From the NCBI RefSeq assembly GCF_003150675.1, contig NZ_QGGB01000010.1:230157-294156 (forward strand): a stretch of DNA of 64,000 bases. Reading direction: 5' to 3'. Numbering within the stretch: position 1 is the stretch's first letter; each line of letters starts with the position of its first letter. This document shows positions 20,183 to 29,391 of this stretch, in pieces. Source of the stretch: Rhodohalobacter mucosus (GTDB lineage Bacteria; Bacteroidota; Rhodothermia; Balneolales; Balneolaceae). Made by a program: the position numbers and the translations under genes. The notes beneath the pieces were generated by a model, which was not told the DNA's origin, ran no database searches, and saw nothing but the letters and a program-made list of their open reading frames with translations.

Positions 20183-22414
20183 GTGAACGACACCAGTGAT
20201 CAAAACACTTCAATCGCTGCCCGCACCATCGGTTTTTTTGGCGCCATCGGGATCGGTGTGGGCGCCATGGTAGGCGGCGGTATTCTGGCACTGGCCGGCG
20301 TTGCCTTTTCTGTAACCGGTCCCTCTGCGATTGTCGCTTTCGCGCTGAACGGACTCATTGCACTGATCACCGCGCTCAGCTTTGCGGAGATGGCATCGGC
20401 GAACCCTCAATCGGGTGGCACCTACACCTATGCAAAAAAGGCTCTGTCACTTCAGGTGGCCTTCGGTGTTGGCTGGATCGTTTGGTTTGCATCCCTGGTG
20501 GCTGCAGTTCTCTACGCGCTGGGTTTTGGTGCATTCGCGGTATTTGCCCTGCAGCAGATCCCGTCGTCAGCGGGAGCCGGCGGACTGATCAACCACAGCT
20601 TTACGCCTGTTCTCCTGGCATTGATGGCCATCGGCTACTTTGCCATACAGCTGGTCAGACGTGCCGGTGAAGGCAGTGCCTTTATCAATATCGGCAAACT
20701 GCTGGTATTTGCCATTCTTATAGCGGGCGGCCTGGCCGTTGTGGTGCAAACGCCACTCCCTCGCATTACAGAAAGCCTGGACCCTTTTTTCTCCGATGGT
20801 TTTTCAGGGGTGATTGCTGCAATGGGGTATACCTTTATCGCACTCCAGGGATTTGACCTGATTGGTTCCGCAGCAGGTGAAATCCGTGATCCTGAAAAGA
20901 ATATTCCGAAAGCAATGGTCGGCACACTGGTAGTGGGTCTTGCCATCTATCTTCCGCTTCTCTTTGTGATGACAACGGCCGGTGTGCCCGAGGGAACCTC
21001 TATCACAGCGTTGAGTTCCGAAAACCCGGAAACCGTGCTTGTAGTGGCCGCTCAGAATTACCTGGGTGCTTTTGGATTCTGGCTGGTGCTGCTGGCCGGT
21101 ATCTTTTCAATGCTCTCTGCCCTGCAGGCCAACCTGTTTGCCGCGTCGCGGATTGCGCTTCGAATGGCGAAAGACCGCACCCTGACCTACCGGCTGTCCG
21201 CAATTCATGCAAGCTACGGTACTCCCGTGCCCGCCATTACGGCCACCTGCGGCATCGTTGCGATACTTGTGCTCATTCTGCCGGATGTTGCAGCAGCGGG
21301 CGCCGCGTCCAGTCTGATCTTTCTCATTACCTTTGCCCTTGCCCACCTCATCATGATTTTGATGAGGAAGCGCGGCTACAAAGAGAGTGATACCTTCAGA
21401 GCACCGCTGTACCCCGGGCTTCCCATAACCGGCATGATTGCATGTCTGGGCCTGGCGATCTTTCAGGCTATTGCGGTACCGTCGGCCGGGGTGATTTCTC
21501 TCTTCTGGCTTTTAATTGGTGCCGCACTGTTCATCTCCTTTTTTGTAAAAAAAGCGGAAGCCATTGAGGCCTCAGAACAGGCTCTCGACCCGGATCTGGT
21601 TCGATTGCGAGGGCTCAATCCGCTCGTGCTGCTGCCCATATCGAATCCGGCCAATGCGGAGTCGATGGTATTTGTGGCCAATGCGCTTGCACCGCCGGTT
21701 GTAGGCCGTGTGATGTTGCTTTCGATCATTATTCCGGGTGAGCGAAAAGAAGAGGTTGGAAAGCGTCTTTCGGCCAGCCGTGACGTAACTCAGTTTGCGC
21801 TCAGTGCATCCTTTGAGGCCGGCCTGCGGCCCGACACGCTAATTACGATCGCCGATCAGCCCTGGAAAGAGATTGAACGGGTAGCCAAGCAGAACCACTG
21901 CAGCAGCCTTCTGTTGGGCCTCAGCAACCTGAATGACAAACAGACCCACGAGAACCTGGAAAAACTTGTGAAAAACGTGAAATCGGACCTCGTCGTATTT
22001 CGTCAGCCGCATACAGGCTGGAAGATCACCGAGGCACGCACCGTGCTGATTCCGGTTGCGGGACTCAGCAGCCACGATCCGCTCCGTGCACGTGTGGCGG
22101 CCAGCCTCTGGAGGGCCTCGCAACCCGAAATCACATTTGTTCAGATCTTGCCAAACGGAACGCCGGAAGAGAAAATCAACAAGAACCGCGTGAACCTGGC
22201 CCGCTTTGCCGGTGGAATTATCCCTGCTAAGACAAATGTAGAGGTTATTACATCCGGCAATCCCACGACCGAGCTGGTGAGACTGGCGAACCAGAATGAC
22301 CTGGTGATTATGGGGCTCGGCAAACCCGGTGCAGGTGAAAAAGCGTTTGGCTCCATTGCGCAGACCCTGGCCGAAGATACCGGCACCGCTTTGATTTTTA
22401 TTAGTAAGAAGTAG
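20183..22414 (+). CDS. APC-family amino acid permease with C-terminal universal-stress domains
   Basis: A 743-residue inner-membrane transporter. Residues about 13-440 carry roughly 12 hydrophobic helices, starting with the APC signature IGIGVGAMVGGGILALAG and including FAEMASANPQSGGTYTYAKKA and GFDLIGSAAGEIRDPEKNIP, which are typical of cationic or broad-range amino acid permeases. Residues about 460-743 are soluble and contain two universal-stress-protein-like units, ending in DLVIMGLGKPGAGEKAFGSIAQTL and ALIFIS. The substrate cannot be read from sequence. The frame starts at GTG 20183; a stop at 20141 lies upstream and there is no in-frame ATG before the first helix. It is monocistronic. 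Confidence 0.85.
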   Translation: MNDTSDQNTSIAARTIGFFGAIGIGVGAMVGGGILALAGVAFSVTGPSAIVAFALNGLIALITALSFAEMASANPQSGGTYTYAKKALSLQVAFGVGWIVWFASLVAAVLYALGFGAFAVFALQQIPSSAGAGGLINHSFTPVLLALMAIGYFAIQLVRRAGEGSAFINIGKLLVFAILIAGGLAVVVQTPLPRITESLDPFFSDGFSGVIAAMGYTFIALQGFDLIGSAAGEIRDPEKNIPKAMVGTLVVGLAIYLPLLFVMTTAGVPEGTSITALSSENPETVLVVAAQNYLGAFGFWLVLLAGIFSMLSALQANLFAASRIALRMAKDRTLTYRLSAIHASYGTPVPAITATCGIVAILVLILPDVAAAGAASSLIFLITFALAHLIMILMRKRGYKESDTFRAPLYPGLPITGMIACLGLAIFQAIAVPSAGVISLFWLLIGAALFISFFVKKAEAIEASEQALDPDLVRLRGLNPLVLLPISNPANAESMVFVANALAPPVVGRVMLLSIIIPGERKEEVGKRLSASRDVTQFALSASFEAGLRPDTLITIADQPWKEIERVAKQNHCSSLLLGLSNLNDKQTHENLEKLVKNVKSDLVVFRQPHTGWKITEARTVLIPVAGLSSHDPLRARVAASLWRASQPEITFVQILPNGTPEEKINKNRVNLARFAGGIIPAKTNVEVITSGNPTTELVRLANQNDLVIMGLGKPGAGEKAFGSIAQTLAEDTGTALIFISKK

Positions 22415-22687
22415 GGGAACAGTGCCAGCAGTCTGTCAAGCAGAAGTGAGAAGGCAGAAGTGAAAAGCAAGAAGGTAGGCTAATTGTTAGTTGTCAGTTG
22501 TTCGTTGTGGGTTGCTCAATATGTTCAGGACCAGTCCCCCCATTTCACTTTTCACTTCTGCCTTTTGCCTTAATTTCCCTGCAAACCACTCTGATTTTTA
22601 GTATGCTCAGAGAGTGGTCCGGTTCCTGGCGCCTTTCTTCTGCCGGTTCTGGTCACCACACGTATCCTTCAATCAAGCACCTTATCC
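22415..22687. repeat. Word-repeat tract upstream of the oxidoreductase cluster
   Basis: Degenerate 7-mers of the GTTAGTT/GTCAGTT type at 22480-22515 and TTTTCACTTCTGCC-type words at 22440-22465 and 22545-22575. The last 100 bp are unique. Confidence 0.65.
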
Positions 22688-23257
22688 ATGACCATTGACC
22701 GAAAAGAGGCCATCAAGCGATCTGCTCTCATCATGGGCGGGCTCATTTTTGCCCCCAACGCATTGGGTGTGCTCAGCGGCTGCAAGGCTCGTCCTGCGCT
22801 CGACTGGAGCCCTGAATACTTTAACCGTGACCATGCAAGATTGGTGAGCAGTCTGGCTGAAACGATTATTCCTGAAACCGACAGCCCCGGCGCCATTGAA
22901 GCAAGCGTACCCGGATTTATTGAAGAGATGGTGTACACAGGCTATACGGAGGATGCACGATCCCTTTTTCTGAGCGGCCTGGATGCTTTGGACGACCTTG
23001 CCGGAGAAACACACGGAGACCGCTTTGCCGACCTGGATGCCGAAACACAGCACCTGTTTGCCAGCGAGCAAAACCGGACGGCCATCGAAAGCGGCATCTC
23101 ACCGCCTCCGTTTTTTCTGATTATGAAAGAGCTGACCGTCATGGGCTACTATACCAGTGAGCCCGGTGCCAAACAGGCCCTTCGGTATGAACGAATCCCC
23201 GGCCGCTACGACGGCTGCGTGCCTTTTGAGGACGTTGGAAAGACGTGGTCTACGTAG
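22688..23257 (+). CDS. Gluconate 2-dehydrogenase subunit 3 family protein
   Basis: A 189-residue protein of the Gluc_2DH_3 family (PF13618), the small partner of membrane-associated GMC dehydrogenases. It starts MTIDRKEAIKRSALIMGG, an export-like N-terminus ending in LSGC, which could be a lipobox or the end of a Tat-like signal. The core contains the family segment LVSSLAETIIPETDSPGAIEA and, near the end, MGYYTSEPGAKQALRYERIPGRYDGC. It precedes the GMC oxidoreductase gene by 63 bp, so the pair should form one complex at the cytoplasmic membrane. Confidence 0.88.
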   Translation: MTIDRKEAIKRSALIMGGLIFAPNALGVLSGCKARPALDWSPEYFNRDHARLVSSLAETIIPETDSPGAIEASVPGFIEEMVYTGYTEDARSLFLSGLDALDDLAGETHGDRFADLDAETQHLFASEQNRTAIESGISPPPFFLIMKELTVMGYYTSEPGAKQALRYERIPGRYDGCVPFEDVGKTWST

Positions 23258-23320
23258 AAATACGTATATAATCCAGTCCCTCAATACTCTCCATTAAAAA
23301 TCCATTGAGACCTTTCACGC

Positions 23321-25021
23321 ATGAAACCACTTATTAAAGCCAGGAAACAGAACAGTTACGACGCCATTGTTGTGGGAACGGGGATCAGCGGCGGATGGGC
23401 CGCCAAGGAGCTCACCGAAAAGGGTCTTAACACCCTGGTGCTCGACCGCGGACGCAACGTAAGGCACGTGGCAGACTACCCTACGGCCACAATGGAACCG
23501 TGGGACCTACCCCGAAACGACCGCGTGACGCCGGAGGAGGCGGAAGAGTACAAAATTCACCAGCGTACCGGCTATATCCTGCGCGAGTCGACCAAGCACT
23601 GGCTTGTCAAAGACGCAGAACAGCCCTATATCGAGGAGAAGCGATTCGACTGGATACGCGGCTACCACGTGGGCGGAAAATCCATTATGTGGGGTCGGCA
23701 GAGCCTGCGGCTGGGTCCGCACGATTTTGAAGGAAATGCGAAAGAGGGCGTTGCCGTTGACTGGCCCATACGCTACAGCGACCTGGAAAAGTGGTATGAT
23801 TATACGGAAGCCTATGCGGGGATCAGCGGTCAGGCGGAAGGCCTTGCCCAATGCCCCGATGGCATTTTCCTCCCCCCCTATGAGATGAACTGCGTGGAGA
23901 AGCACGTGCGTGAAAAGGTGCTGGAGGCTTTTCCGGAGCGGGTGCTAACCATGGGGCGCTTTGCCAACCTCACGCAGCCCCATAACGGCCGGGGCACCTG
24001 CCAGTACCGAAACAAGTGCATTCGCGGATGCCCCTATGGCGCCTACTTCAGCAGCAATGCCACCACACTCATCTCTGCGGAGCAAACCGGCAACATGACG
24101 CTTCGGCCCCATTCCATTGTCCACTCCGTTATCTACGATGAAGAATCGGGGAAGGCGTCGGGTGTGCGCGTAATTGATGCGGAAACGAAGGAGGACATCG
24201 AGTTTTACGCCGATATCATTTTTCTGAACGCTTCCTGCGTAGGCACCACCCAGATCATGCTCAACTCCACCTCCAGCCGGTTCCCGAACGGACTGGGCAA
24301 CGACTCCGGCGAGCTGGGCCACAACCTGATGGATCATCACTTTCGCGCGGGAGCAACGGGCCGGTTTGAGGGTTTCAAAGACAAGTATTATTACGGCCGG
24401 CGTCCCGCATCGGTACATATGCCAAGGTATCGCAATATTGGAAGTGACAAACGCGATTACCTCCGCGGGTTCCATTTTCAGGGGGCGGCAAGCCGACAGG
24501 GCTGGTGGCGCGGCATCCGGGAACTGGCCATCGGGAAAGAGCTGAAGGAGTTTGTGCAGACGCCCGGCGACTGGACCATGGGACTTACCGGTTTTGGCGA
24601 AATCCTGCCCTACCATGAGAACCGCATGTGGCTTGATCCGGAGAAAACGGACCCCTATGGTATTCCGCAGATCGTTTTTGACGCTGATTTCAAAGAGAAT
24701 GAATTCAAAATGCGCGAGGATATGAAAAACGATGCAGCAGAGATCCTGGAGACGGCCGGGTTTACGGATATACGAACCTATGACGATCCCGGCGGCGTGG
24801 GGCTGGCCATCCACGAGATGGGTACTGCACGGATGGGACGAGATCCCAGAACCAGTGTTTTGAACGGCTGGAACCAGGTGCACAGCGTACCCAACGTGTT
24901 CGTGACCGACGGTGCCTGCATGACCTCCTCCGCCAACCAGAATCCATCACTCACCTACATGGCCCTGACCGCACGAGCGGCGGATTATGCGGTGAGCGAG
25001 CTGAGAAAGGGGAATTTGTAG
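23321..25021 (+). CDS. GMC-family oxidoreductase
   Basis: A 566-residue FAD-dependent dehydrogenase of the glucose-methanol-choline family. The FAD-binding motif VVGTGISGGWAAKEL is at 17-31, GGKSIMWGRQSLR is the second family block, and the C-terminal part has IHEMGTARMG with the conserved catalytic His region and TSSANQNPSLTYMAL. CRNKCIRGCPYG-like cysteines (about 225-240) are also typical of the sugar/gluconate dehydrogenase subgroup. Together with the upstream Gluc_2DH_3 protein it probably oxidises a sugar or sugar acid and passes electrons to a membrane carrier. The substrate is unknown. Confidence 0.9.
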   Translation: MKPLIKARKQNSYDAIVVGTGISGGWAAKELTEKGLNTLVLDRGRNVRHVADYPTATMEPWDLPRNDRVTPEEAEEYKIHQRTGYILRESTKHWLVKDAEQPYIEEKRFDWIRGYHVGGKSIMWGRQSLRLGPHDFEGNAKEGVAVDWPIRYSDLEKWYDYTEAYAGISGQAEGLAQCPDGIFLPPYEMNCVEKHVREKVLEAFPERVLTMGRFANLTQPHNGRGTCQYRNKCIRGCPYGAYFSSNATTLISAEQTGNMTLRPHSIVHSVIYDEESGKASGVRVIDAETKEDIEFYADIIFLNASCVGTTQIMLNSTSSRFPNGLGNDSGELGHNLMDHHFRAGATGRFEGFKDKYYYGRRPASVHMPRYRNIGSDKRDYLRGFHFQGAASRQGWWRGIRELAIGKELKEFVQTPGDWTMGLTGFGEILPYHENRMWLDPEKTDPYGIPQIVFDADFKENEFKMREDMKNDAAEILETAGFTDIRTYDDPGGVGLAIHEMGTARMGRDPRTSVLNGWNQVHSVPNVFVTDGACMTSSANQNPSLTYMALTARAADYAVSELRKGNL

Positions 25022-25668
25022 GAATAGGGGTAATAGTAGTTCTAATGTTTTTTTGGATAGTGTTCTGAAAACACCTCCCCTCCTTCTCAAGGAGGGGATT
25101 AAGGGGTGGTTGTAACAGGATTCATTCAAATAGCATGAACTAATCTTTTTGCTCAAATTTCTTGAACCACCCCCGGCCCCTCCTTAAAAAGGAGGGGAGT
25201 AAGAGGTGGTTGTAAAAAGATCCATTCAAATAACATGAACTAATCTTTTTGCTCAAATTTCTTGAACCACACCCGGCCCCTCCTTAAAAAGGATGGGAGT
25301 AAGAGGTGGTTGTAAAAAGATCCACTTAAATAGCATGAACTAATCTTTTTACTCAAATTTCTTGAACCACCCCCGGCCCCTCCTTAAAAAGGAGGGGAGT
25401 AAGAGGTGGTTGTAAAAAGACCCATTCAAATAGCATGAACAAATCTTATTGCTCAATTTCTTGAACCACCCCCGGCCCCTCCTTAAAAAGGAGGGGAGTA
25501 AGAGGTGGTTGTAAAAAGATCCATTCAAATAGCATGAACTAATCTTTTTGCTCAAAATTCTTGAACCACCCCCGGCCCCTCCTTATAAAGGAGGGGAGTT
25601 TTCGATGCCCATTTTTCAAAAATCCGTCAACCAAATACTCACCAACACAGAACTAAAAAACTCCCCCC
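25022..25668. repeat. Array of about five 100-bp palindromic repeats
   Basis: From 25061 to 25602 a unit of almost exactly 100 bp is repeated. CTTGAACCAC occurs at 25161, 25261, 25361, 25460 and 25560. A partial, slightly different unit precedes these (25071-25160). Each unit has a palindrome with arms AACCACC...GGTGGTT enclosing CCCCTCCTT-AAA-AAGGAGGGG, then an AT-rich spacer with ATTCAAATAGCATGAAC. It separates the GMC gene from the TIM-barrel gene. The spacers are repeated too, so this is not a CRISPR array. The same palindrome brackets the DUF559 gene. Confidence 0.95.
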
Positions 25669-26607
25669 ATGAAACGAAAAGAGTTCCTCAAACTGAGTTC
25701 GGCCGGCGTGGCCGGTTTAACGATGGGTGGATTGACGCCTTACAGGTCAGCCACGGAGACACAGAGAAAGGGTAATCCCCAAACTGACTTGAACCTCAAA
25801 AAGGGGTTTATGCTGCAGACGTTTCCCTCGCGTGACCAATATTCCCTTGCCGAACAGTTCAGGATGCTGAAGGAAGCCGGATTCAGCGGCGTTGAACCGG
25901 AGAGCGGACTGAACCGCGATGACGTGCTTGAGGCGAAGGAGGCATCGGGCCTGGATATTCCGAGCGTCGTGGTGTCGACACATTGGACGAACCCGCTTAC
26001 GCACCCCGATCCGGCTGTGAGGCAGGCGGGTATGGACGGTGTGAGAACGGCCATGGGCGATGCACACGCCTATGGCGCATCGGTCATCCTGCTGGTGCCT
26101 GGCATTGTGAATGAGGATGTATCGTACGACACAGCCTACAGGCGCTCCCGGGAGCAGATCCGTGAGCTGATACCGCTTGCTGAGGAGCTTGACGTGGTGA
26201 TCGCCATCGAAAACGTCTGGAATCAGTTTTTGATGAGTCCGCTGGAGGCGGCCCGGTTTGTTGATGAGTTTGACTCACCCCATGTAGGATGGTACCTGGA
26301 CGCGGGTAACCTGATTAACTACGGGTACCCGGAGCAGTGGATCCGCATCCTGGGCGACCGGATTGCGATGGTTCACATCAAAGAGTTCAGCCGGCAGAAA
26401 CGGGATGACGAAGGCCTCTGGCAGGGATTCCGCGTAAATCTGACCGAAGGCAGCAACAACTGGCCCGGAATCATGAACGCGCTTCGCCAAACCGGGTACA
26501 GCGGCTATGCCATTGCGGAGCAGTCGTACAGGGAAGAAGGCGTTTCCGATGAGGAGTGGCTGAGAGAGCACATATCCGGGAAAATGGATCAGATCCTATT
26601 GATGTGA
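25669..26607 (+). CDS. Sugar phosphate isomerase/epimerase-like TIM-barrel protein, exported
   Basis: A 312-residue protein with a signal-like N-terminus (KRKEFLKLSSAGVAGLTMGG, like a Tat signal but without the twin Arg) and an AP-endonuclease-2-type TIM barrel. Barrel features are GFSGVEPESGL, IPSVVVSTHW, ILLVPGIVNED, VIAIENVWNQFLMSP, VGWYLDAGNLINYG, MVHIKEFSR and YAIAEQSY, where Glu, Asp, His and Glu are metal-ligand candidates. It could act on the product of the nearby GMC dehydrogenase. Residues 25-36 (SATETQRKGNPQ) are encoded by a sequence like a non-coding word seen elsewhere (CCACGGAGACACAGAG). This may be an insertion in the linker after the signal. Confidence 0.85.
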   Translation: MKRKEFLKLSSAGVAGLTMGGLTPYRSATETQRKGNPQTDLNLKKGFMLQTFPSRDQYSLAEQFRMLKEAGFSGVEPESGLNRDDVLEAKEASGLDIPSVVVSTHWTNPLTHPDPAVRQAGMDGVRTAMGDAHAYGASVILLVPGIVNEDVSYDTAYRRSREQIRELIPLAEELDVVIAIENVWNQFLMSPLEAARFVDEFDSPHVGWYLDAGNLINYGYPEQWIRILGDRIAMVHIKEFSRQKRDDEGLWQGFRVNLTEGSNNWPGIMNALRQTGYSGYAIAEQSYREEGVSDEEWLREHISGKMDQILLM

Positions 26608-27240
26608 GATGGACGATGAGCGACTGGAGACTGGAGACTGGCGACTGGCGATTTGCGACTGTTAGCTCGCAACTGACTTAGCGTTCTTTTGCGTCCCTGG
26701 CGGTTAGTAGAGCTTCATTTTATAAATAATTGGGATCATGGTTGAAGAATTGAATAAACCGCAAAGCGCTAAGTGACGCAAAAGGAAAGATTTGAGATAG
26801 ACGATGGGTGACTTGTGACTGGTCCCGATCCCGAAAGCTTTCGGGACGGGATCGACTGGCGACGTGCTATTTGTGATTTTTTAATGGCGGGTTGAACAAC
26901 CGGATACGTCTCCATACGTGATGTCCGGGCAGATTTAATCATCGGGTAGTAAACCGCAGCGGGCGCCGCGAATCCACAGCGTTCGCAGCGGTAAAGCGGA
27001 CGGACATCCCCGGCGGGAAACGGGAATCGTCAAACGGTTGACGGAAAACCAGCGATTGGCGACTTGTGACTGGTGATTGGCGACTGGATAATACATCTCA
27101 ATACTCACTACTCATTACACCTTTTCACCCATTCGACTCTGCTCAGAGCATGCTTTTGCCTTCTGCCTGCTCCTCGTAGCCTTCCTGAACTACGAAGCAT
27201 TTGCGAAGTAGTTGGCGAAGTGGAGCCTTTTCACTACCCT
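26608..27240. repeat. 633-bp non-coding region with word repeats and a palindrome
   Basis: Degenerate 7-mers GCGACTG/GAGACTG start directly after the TIM-barrel stop (26608-26660) and return at 26805-26880 and 27052-27090. A perfect 18-bp palindrome is at 26829-26846. The phrase TTTTGCGTCCCTGGCGGTT (26690) appears in near-inverted form at 26757-26785. A 60-bp module at 27171-27232 (CTACGAAGCATTTGCGAAG core) recurs at 46609-46665 (inverted) and 58849-58905. No gene is seen. Confidence 0.8.
26829..26846. repeat. Perfect 18-bp palindrome
   Basis: TCCCGAAAGCTTTCGGGA is fully self-complementary and sits inside a larger imperfect repeat. It has no T-run, so it is not a standard terminator. It could be a site for a dimeric protein or part of a dispersed palindromic repeat. 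Confidence 0.8.
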
Positions 27241-28188
27241 TCACTTCCCTTTCTTCTTCTTATAACTAATCACCCAGTTCACAAAAAGGAATTCGATCGC
27301 GGCGGCTTCGTAGCCGTTCCACTTGCTAATCATCTTTTGAAACTCCTTCCCGGACGTGTCTGACGGATCGCCGCCGTAGCTCATGATGATCCACTTGCGC
27401 AGCCCCTTCTCTTCGCCCTTGCTTTTGTTGGAGGGGAAGACGGCCTCGGTGGATTCGCGGAAGAGCATCAGGTCCTGCGCGGAGGTGGGACCAATGCCGC
27501 GGATCGTTGAAATCCGGTCGTAGAACTCCTGCGGGGTGGCTTCGCGGTCGAGGTACTCGAGGTCTACTTCTCCCGAAAGCATGTCCTGCGCCAGGCCCAC
27601 CAGGTACTCCCCTTTTCGCAGGGTGGGACCCATTTTGCGGATCTGCGCCGGGTCGGCCTTGGCCAGTTGGAACGGACGCGGCCAGGCGGGCACCGTCTTT
27701 CCCTCGTGCACCAGATGCGTGCCGTACGCCTCGCGAACCTTCCACACCATCTTGCGGGCTGTGGGCTTGTGCGAAAGCTGCATCTGGATGATGCGGTTCA
27801 CCATATCCTCCATCAGCGTGGCGCGCGACATCCGCTTGAGCCCGTAGAATTCGGTGAGCTTGGGGCCCAGCACGGGATCCTTTTCCGCCTGATCATAGAA
27901 CGGCCTGAGGTCGATGTTGGTCCCGAAAATACGCGCCAGGGCACGATTGGCCTGCTTGATCTCATCCTTCGAAAGATCCTCGGCTGACTCAACATGAAAT
28001 TCGGGCTTCTCCGGATCCCCGTTAAAAAAGATGGTAGCCATCACATCGCGGTCATCCAGCGGAATTGGCCGCGTGAATCCCTCCTCAAAAATGGTCTCCG
28101 GATTGTGCTCGTGATCGAAGTAGTTGTCAATATCGAGACAGATAAACCAGTCGTGCGGCGGAATCGATTTGAGGGTCCAGGAAGACAT
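27241..28188 (-). CDS. AlkA-like DNA-3-methyladenine glycosylase family protein
   Basis: A 315-residue helix-hairpin-helix DNA glycosylase related to AlkA, the base-excision enzyme for alkylated purines. The N-terminal part (about 1-85) is beta-rich. The HhH-GPD part begins around FYDQAEKDPVLGPKL and includes MVNRIIQMQLSHKPTARKMV, then the hairpin ISTIRGIGPTSAQDLML. In AlkA the hairpin is followed by FLPxD with the catalytic Asp; here the matching place reads AVFPSNKSKG, so the Asp appears replaced by Asn. The protein may be inactive, act as a binding protein, or use another acid. The gene is alone, between two repeat tracts. Confidence 0.7.
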   Translation of the reverse strand: MSSWTLKSIPPHDWFICLDIDNYFDHEHNPETIFEEGFTRPIPLDDRDVMATIFFNGDPEKPEFHVESAEDLSKDEIKQANRALARIFGTNIDLRPFYDQAEKDPVLGPKLTEFYGLKRMSRATLMEDMVNRIIQMQLSHKPTARKMVWKVREAYGTHLVHEGKTVPAWPRPFQLAKADPAQIRKMGPTLRKGEYLVGLAQDMLSGEVDLEYLDREATPQEFYDRISTIRGIGPTSAQDLMLFRESTEAVFPSNKSKGEEKGLRKWIIMSYGGDPSDTSGKEFQKMISKWNGYEAAAIEFLFVNWVISYKKKKGK

Positions 28189-28637
28189 TGCGATGTGAGA
28201 TTTGTGATGGGTGATGGGTGATGTGAGACTTTACTCTGACTCAATGTACAAAACCATGATAGATAGATGGGCGTTCTTTTTAAAACAGTGAATCAGTATG
28301 TCAGTAGGGAAAACGTGAGACGTCAGATGTCAGACGTCAAACGTCAAACGGGAGAAGAGAGGAGATGAGAGTCTGGCAGTTTACGCTTTTACGTAGCGGC
28401 GCAAGATGGATTTGGATCTTCTCGGAACCTGGAGCGCCGCTCCCCTGCCACACGCGGTACCTGTCATGTCGACCAAGTGATCCGTCAGCCGACGGAGAAC
28501 GCGTGGAGACATCTCCATACGTGGTTCTGAGACAGGCTTTGATAGAACATCTCTTGGTGCAAGGTTTGGGGGATCCCTCCACTTCGGTCGGGATGACAGT
28601 TGTGGGTCCATTGACCATAGACCATCTACCAAAACCA
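28189..28637. repeat. Non-coding region with R1 module (copy a)
   Basis: Contains GTGATGG-type words (28195-28225), TCAGACG-type 7-mers (28318-28350) and a copy of the dispersed R1 module (28396-28607). R1 has a GCGGCGC...GCGCCGC hairpin, the phrase TGTCATGTCGACCAAG, GGAGACATC, TGGTTCTGAGACAGGC and GGGATCCCTCC. A short word GTCCATTGACCAT follows at 28606. Confidence 0.85.
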
Positions 28638-29387
28638 TCAATTCACATAATCGAACAGCTCGTCCTTTTGCGGGGTGATGCGCATGGTGACGGGTTTTGC
28701 CAAGGCGGCGCCGGCCAGATTTTCGTCACGCAAAGAGCCGGTGATGGTGAGGACGGAGTCACCCAGCTGTTCCGTAATGGAGATCTCAAACTGCTCCCAC
28801 TCCCTGTAGGTCGGTAGCGACTCGAGCGAAATAGTGGCAGCATCGCCGGCATCCTGTTCAGATGACAAAATCATCCACTCGGAGGCGTCAAACGCCAGGT
28901 CCATCATCACGCTGCGAAGCTGGTCTGTCGAGCGGCCGGCTTCGATCATGGCCTGGTTATGCTGATTGTTCACCAGATTCACGCTGAACAGATATCCATA
29001 GGAACCGATGGCTACCACAATCACGGCTGCGCCGGCGTACCACATGGGTATCAGTTTATCCGGATTCCCGCTTCTTTCCATCTTGTAATATCCTTTCACG
29101 AGCATCCAGGGAGCAAGGATCAGGACAATCACCAGCCCCAGAACACTCATTCCCGCGGCCCGCCAGAACTCTGCGGCCTCCATCCCGGATCCTCCAAACT
29201 GCCGGATCGATTCAATTATCGAATACTGCTGAATTTCAGAGGAGGTGACCACCGTTTGAACAACCGGGTTGTTCCACCAGACACCCTTGCTGATCAAGGT
29301 TTGCGTGGTAAAATAAAAGTGCGCGCCGGCGATTCCCGCAACCAGCAGGATCACAATCGCCCAGGGGATCCATTTTTTCGAATTCAT
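28638..29387 (-). CDS. Membrane protein of unknown function with soluble C-terminal domain
   Basis: About 249 residues starting MNSKKWIPWAIVILL, with transmembrane segments near the N-terminus (PWAIVILLVAGIAGAHFYF), at VLGLVIVLILAPWMLV and at MWYAGAAVIVVAIGSYGYLF. A soluble domain of about 120 residues follows, with the beta-rich segment ISITEQLGDSVLTITGSLRD. I do not recognise the family. The start at 29387 leaves 4 bp after the stop of the upstream gene; an earlier in-frame ATG at 29408 would overlap it by 17 bp. The pair is clearly co-transcribed. Confidence 0.6.
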   Translation of the reverse strand: MNSKKWIPWAIVILLVAGIAGAHFYFTTQTLISKGVWWNNPVVQTVVTSSEIQQYSIIESIRQFGGSGMEAAEFWRAAGMSVLGLVIVLILAPWMLVKGYYKMERSGNPDKLIPMWYAGAAVIVVAIGSYGYLFSVNLVNNQHNQAMIEAGRSTDQLRSVMMDLAFDASEWMILSSEQDAGDAATISLESLPTYREWEQFEISITEQLGDSVLTITGSLRDENLAGAALAKPVTMRITPQKDELFDYVN

Positions 29388-29391
29388 TGGT

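Noticed and set aside
25349..25555. Frame with duplicated SSCYLNGSFYNHLLLPS
   Set aside because: It is read from the 100-bp repeat and has the repeat's own period; no start signal or family.
25061..25602. Possible CRISPR array
   Set aside because: The segments between the palindromes are themselves repeated almost identically, so there are no unique spacers, and no cas gene is nearby.
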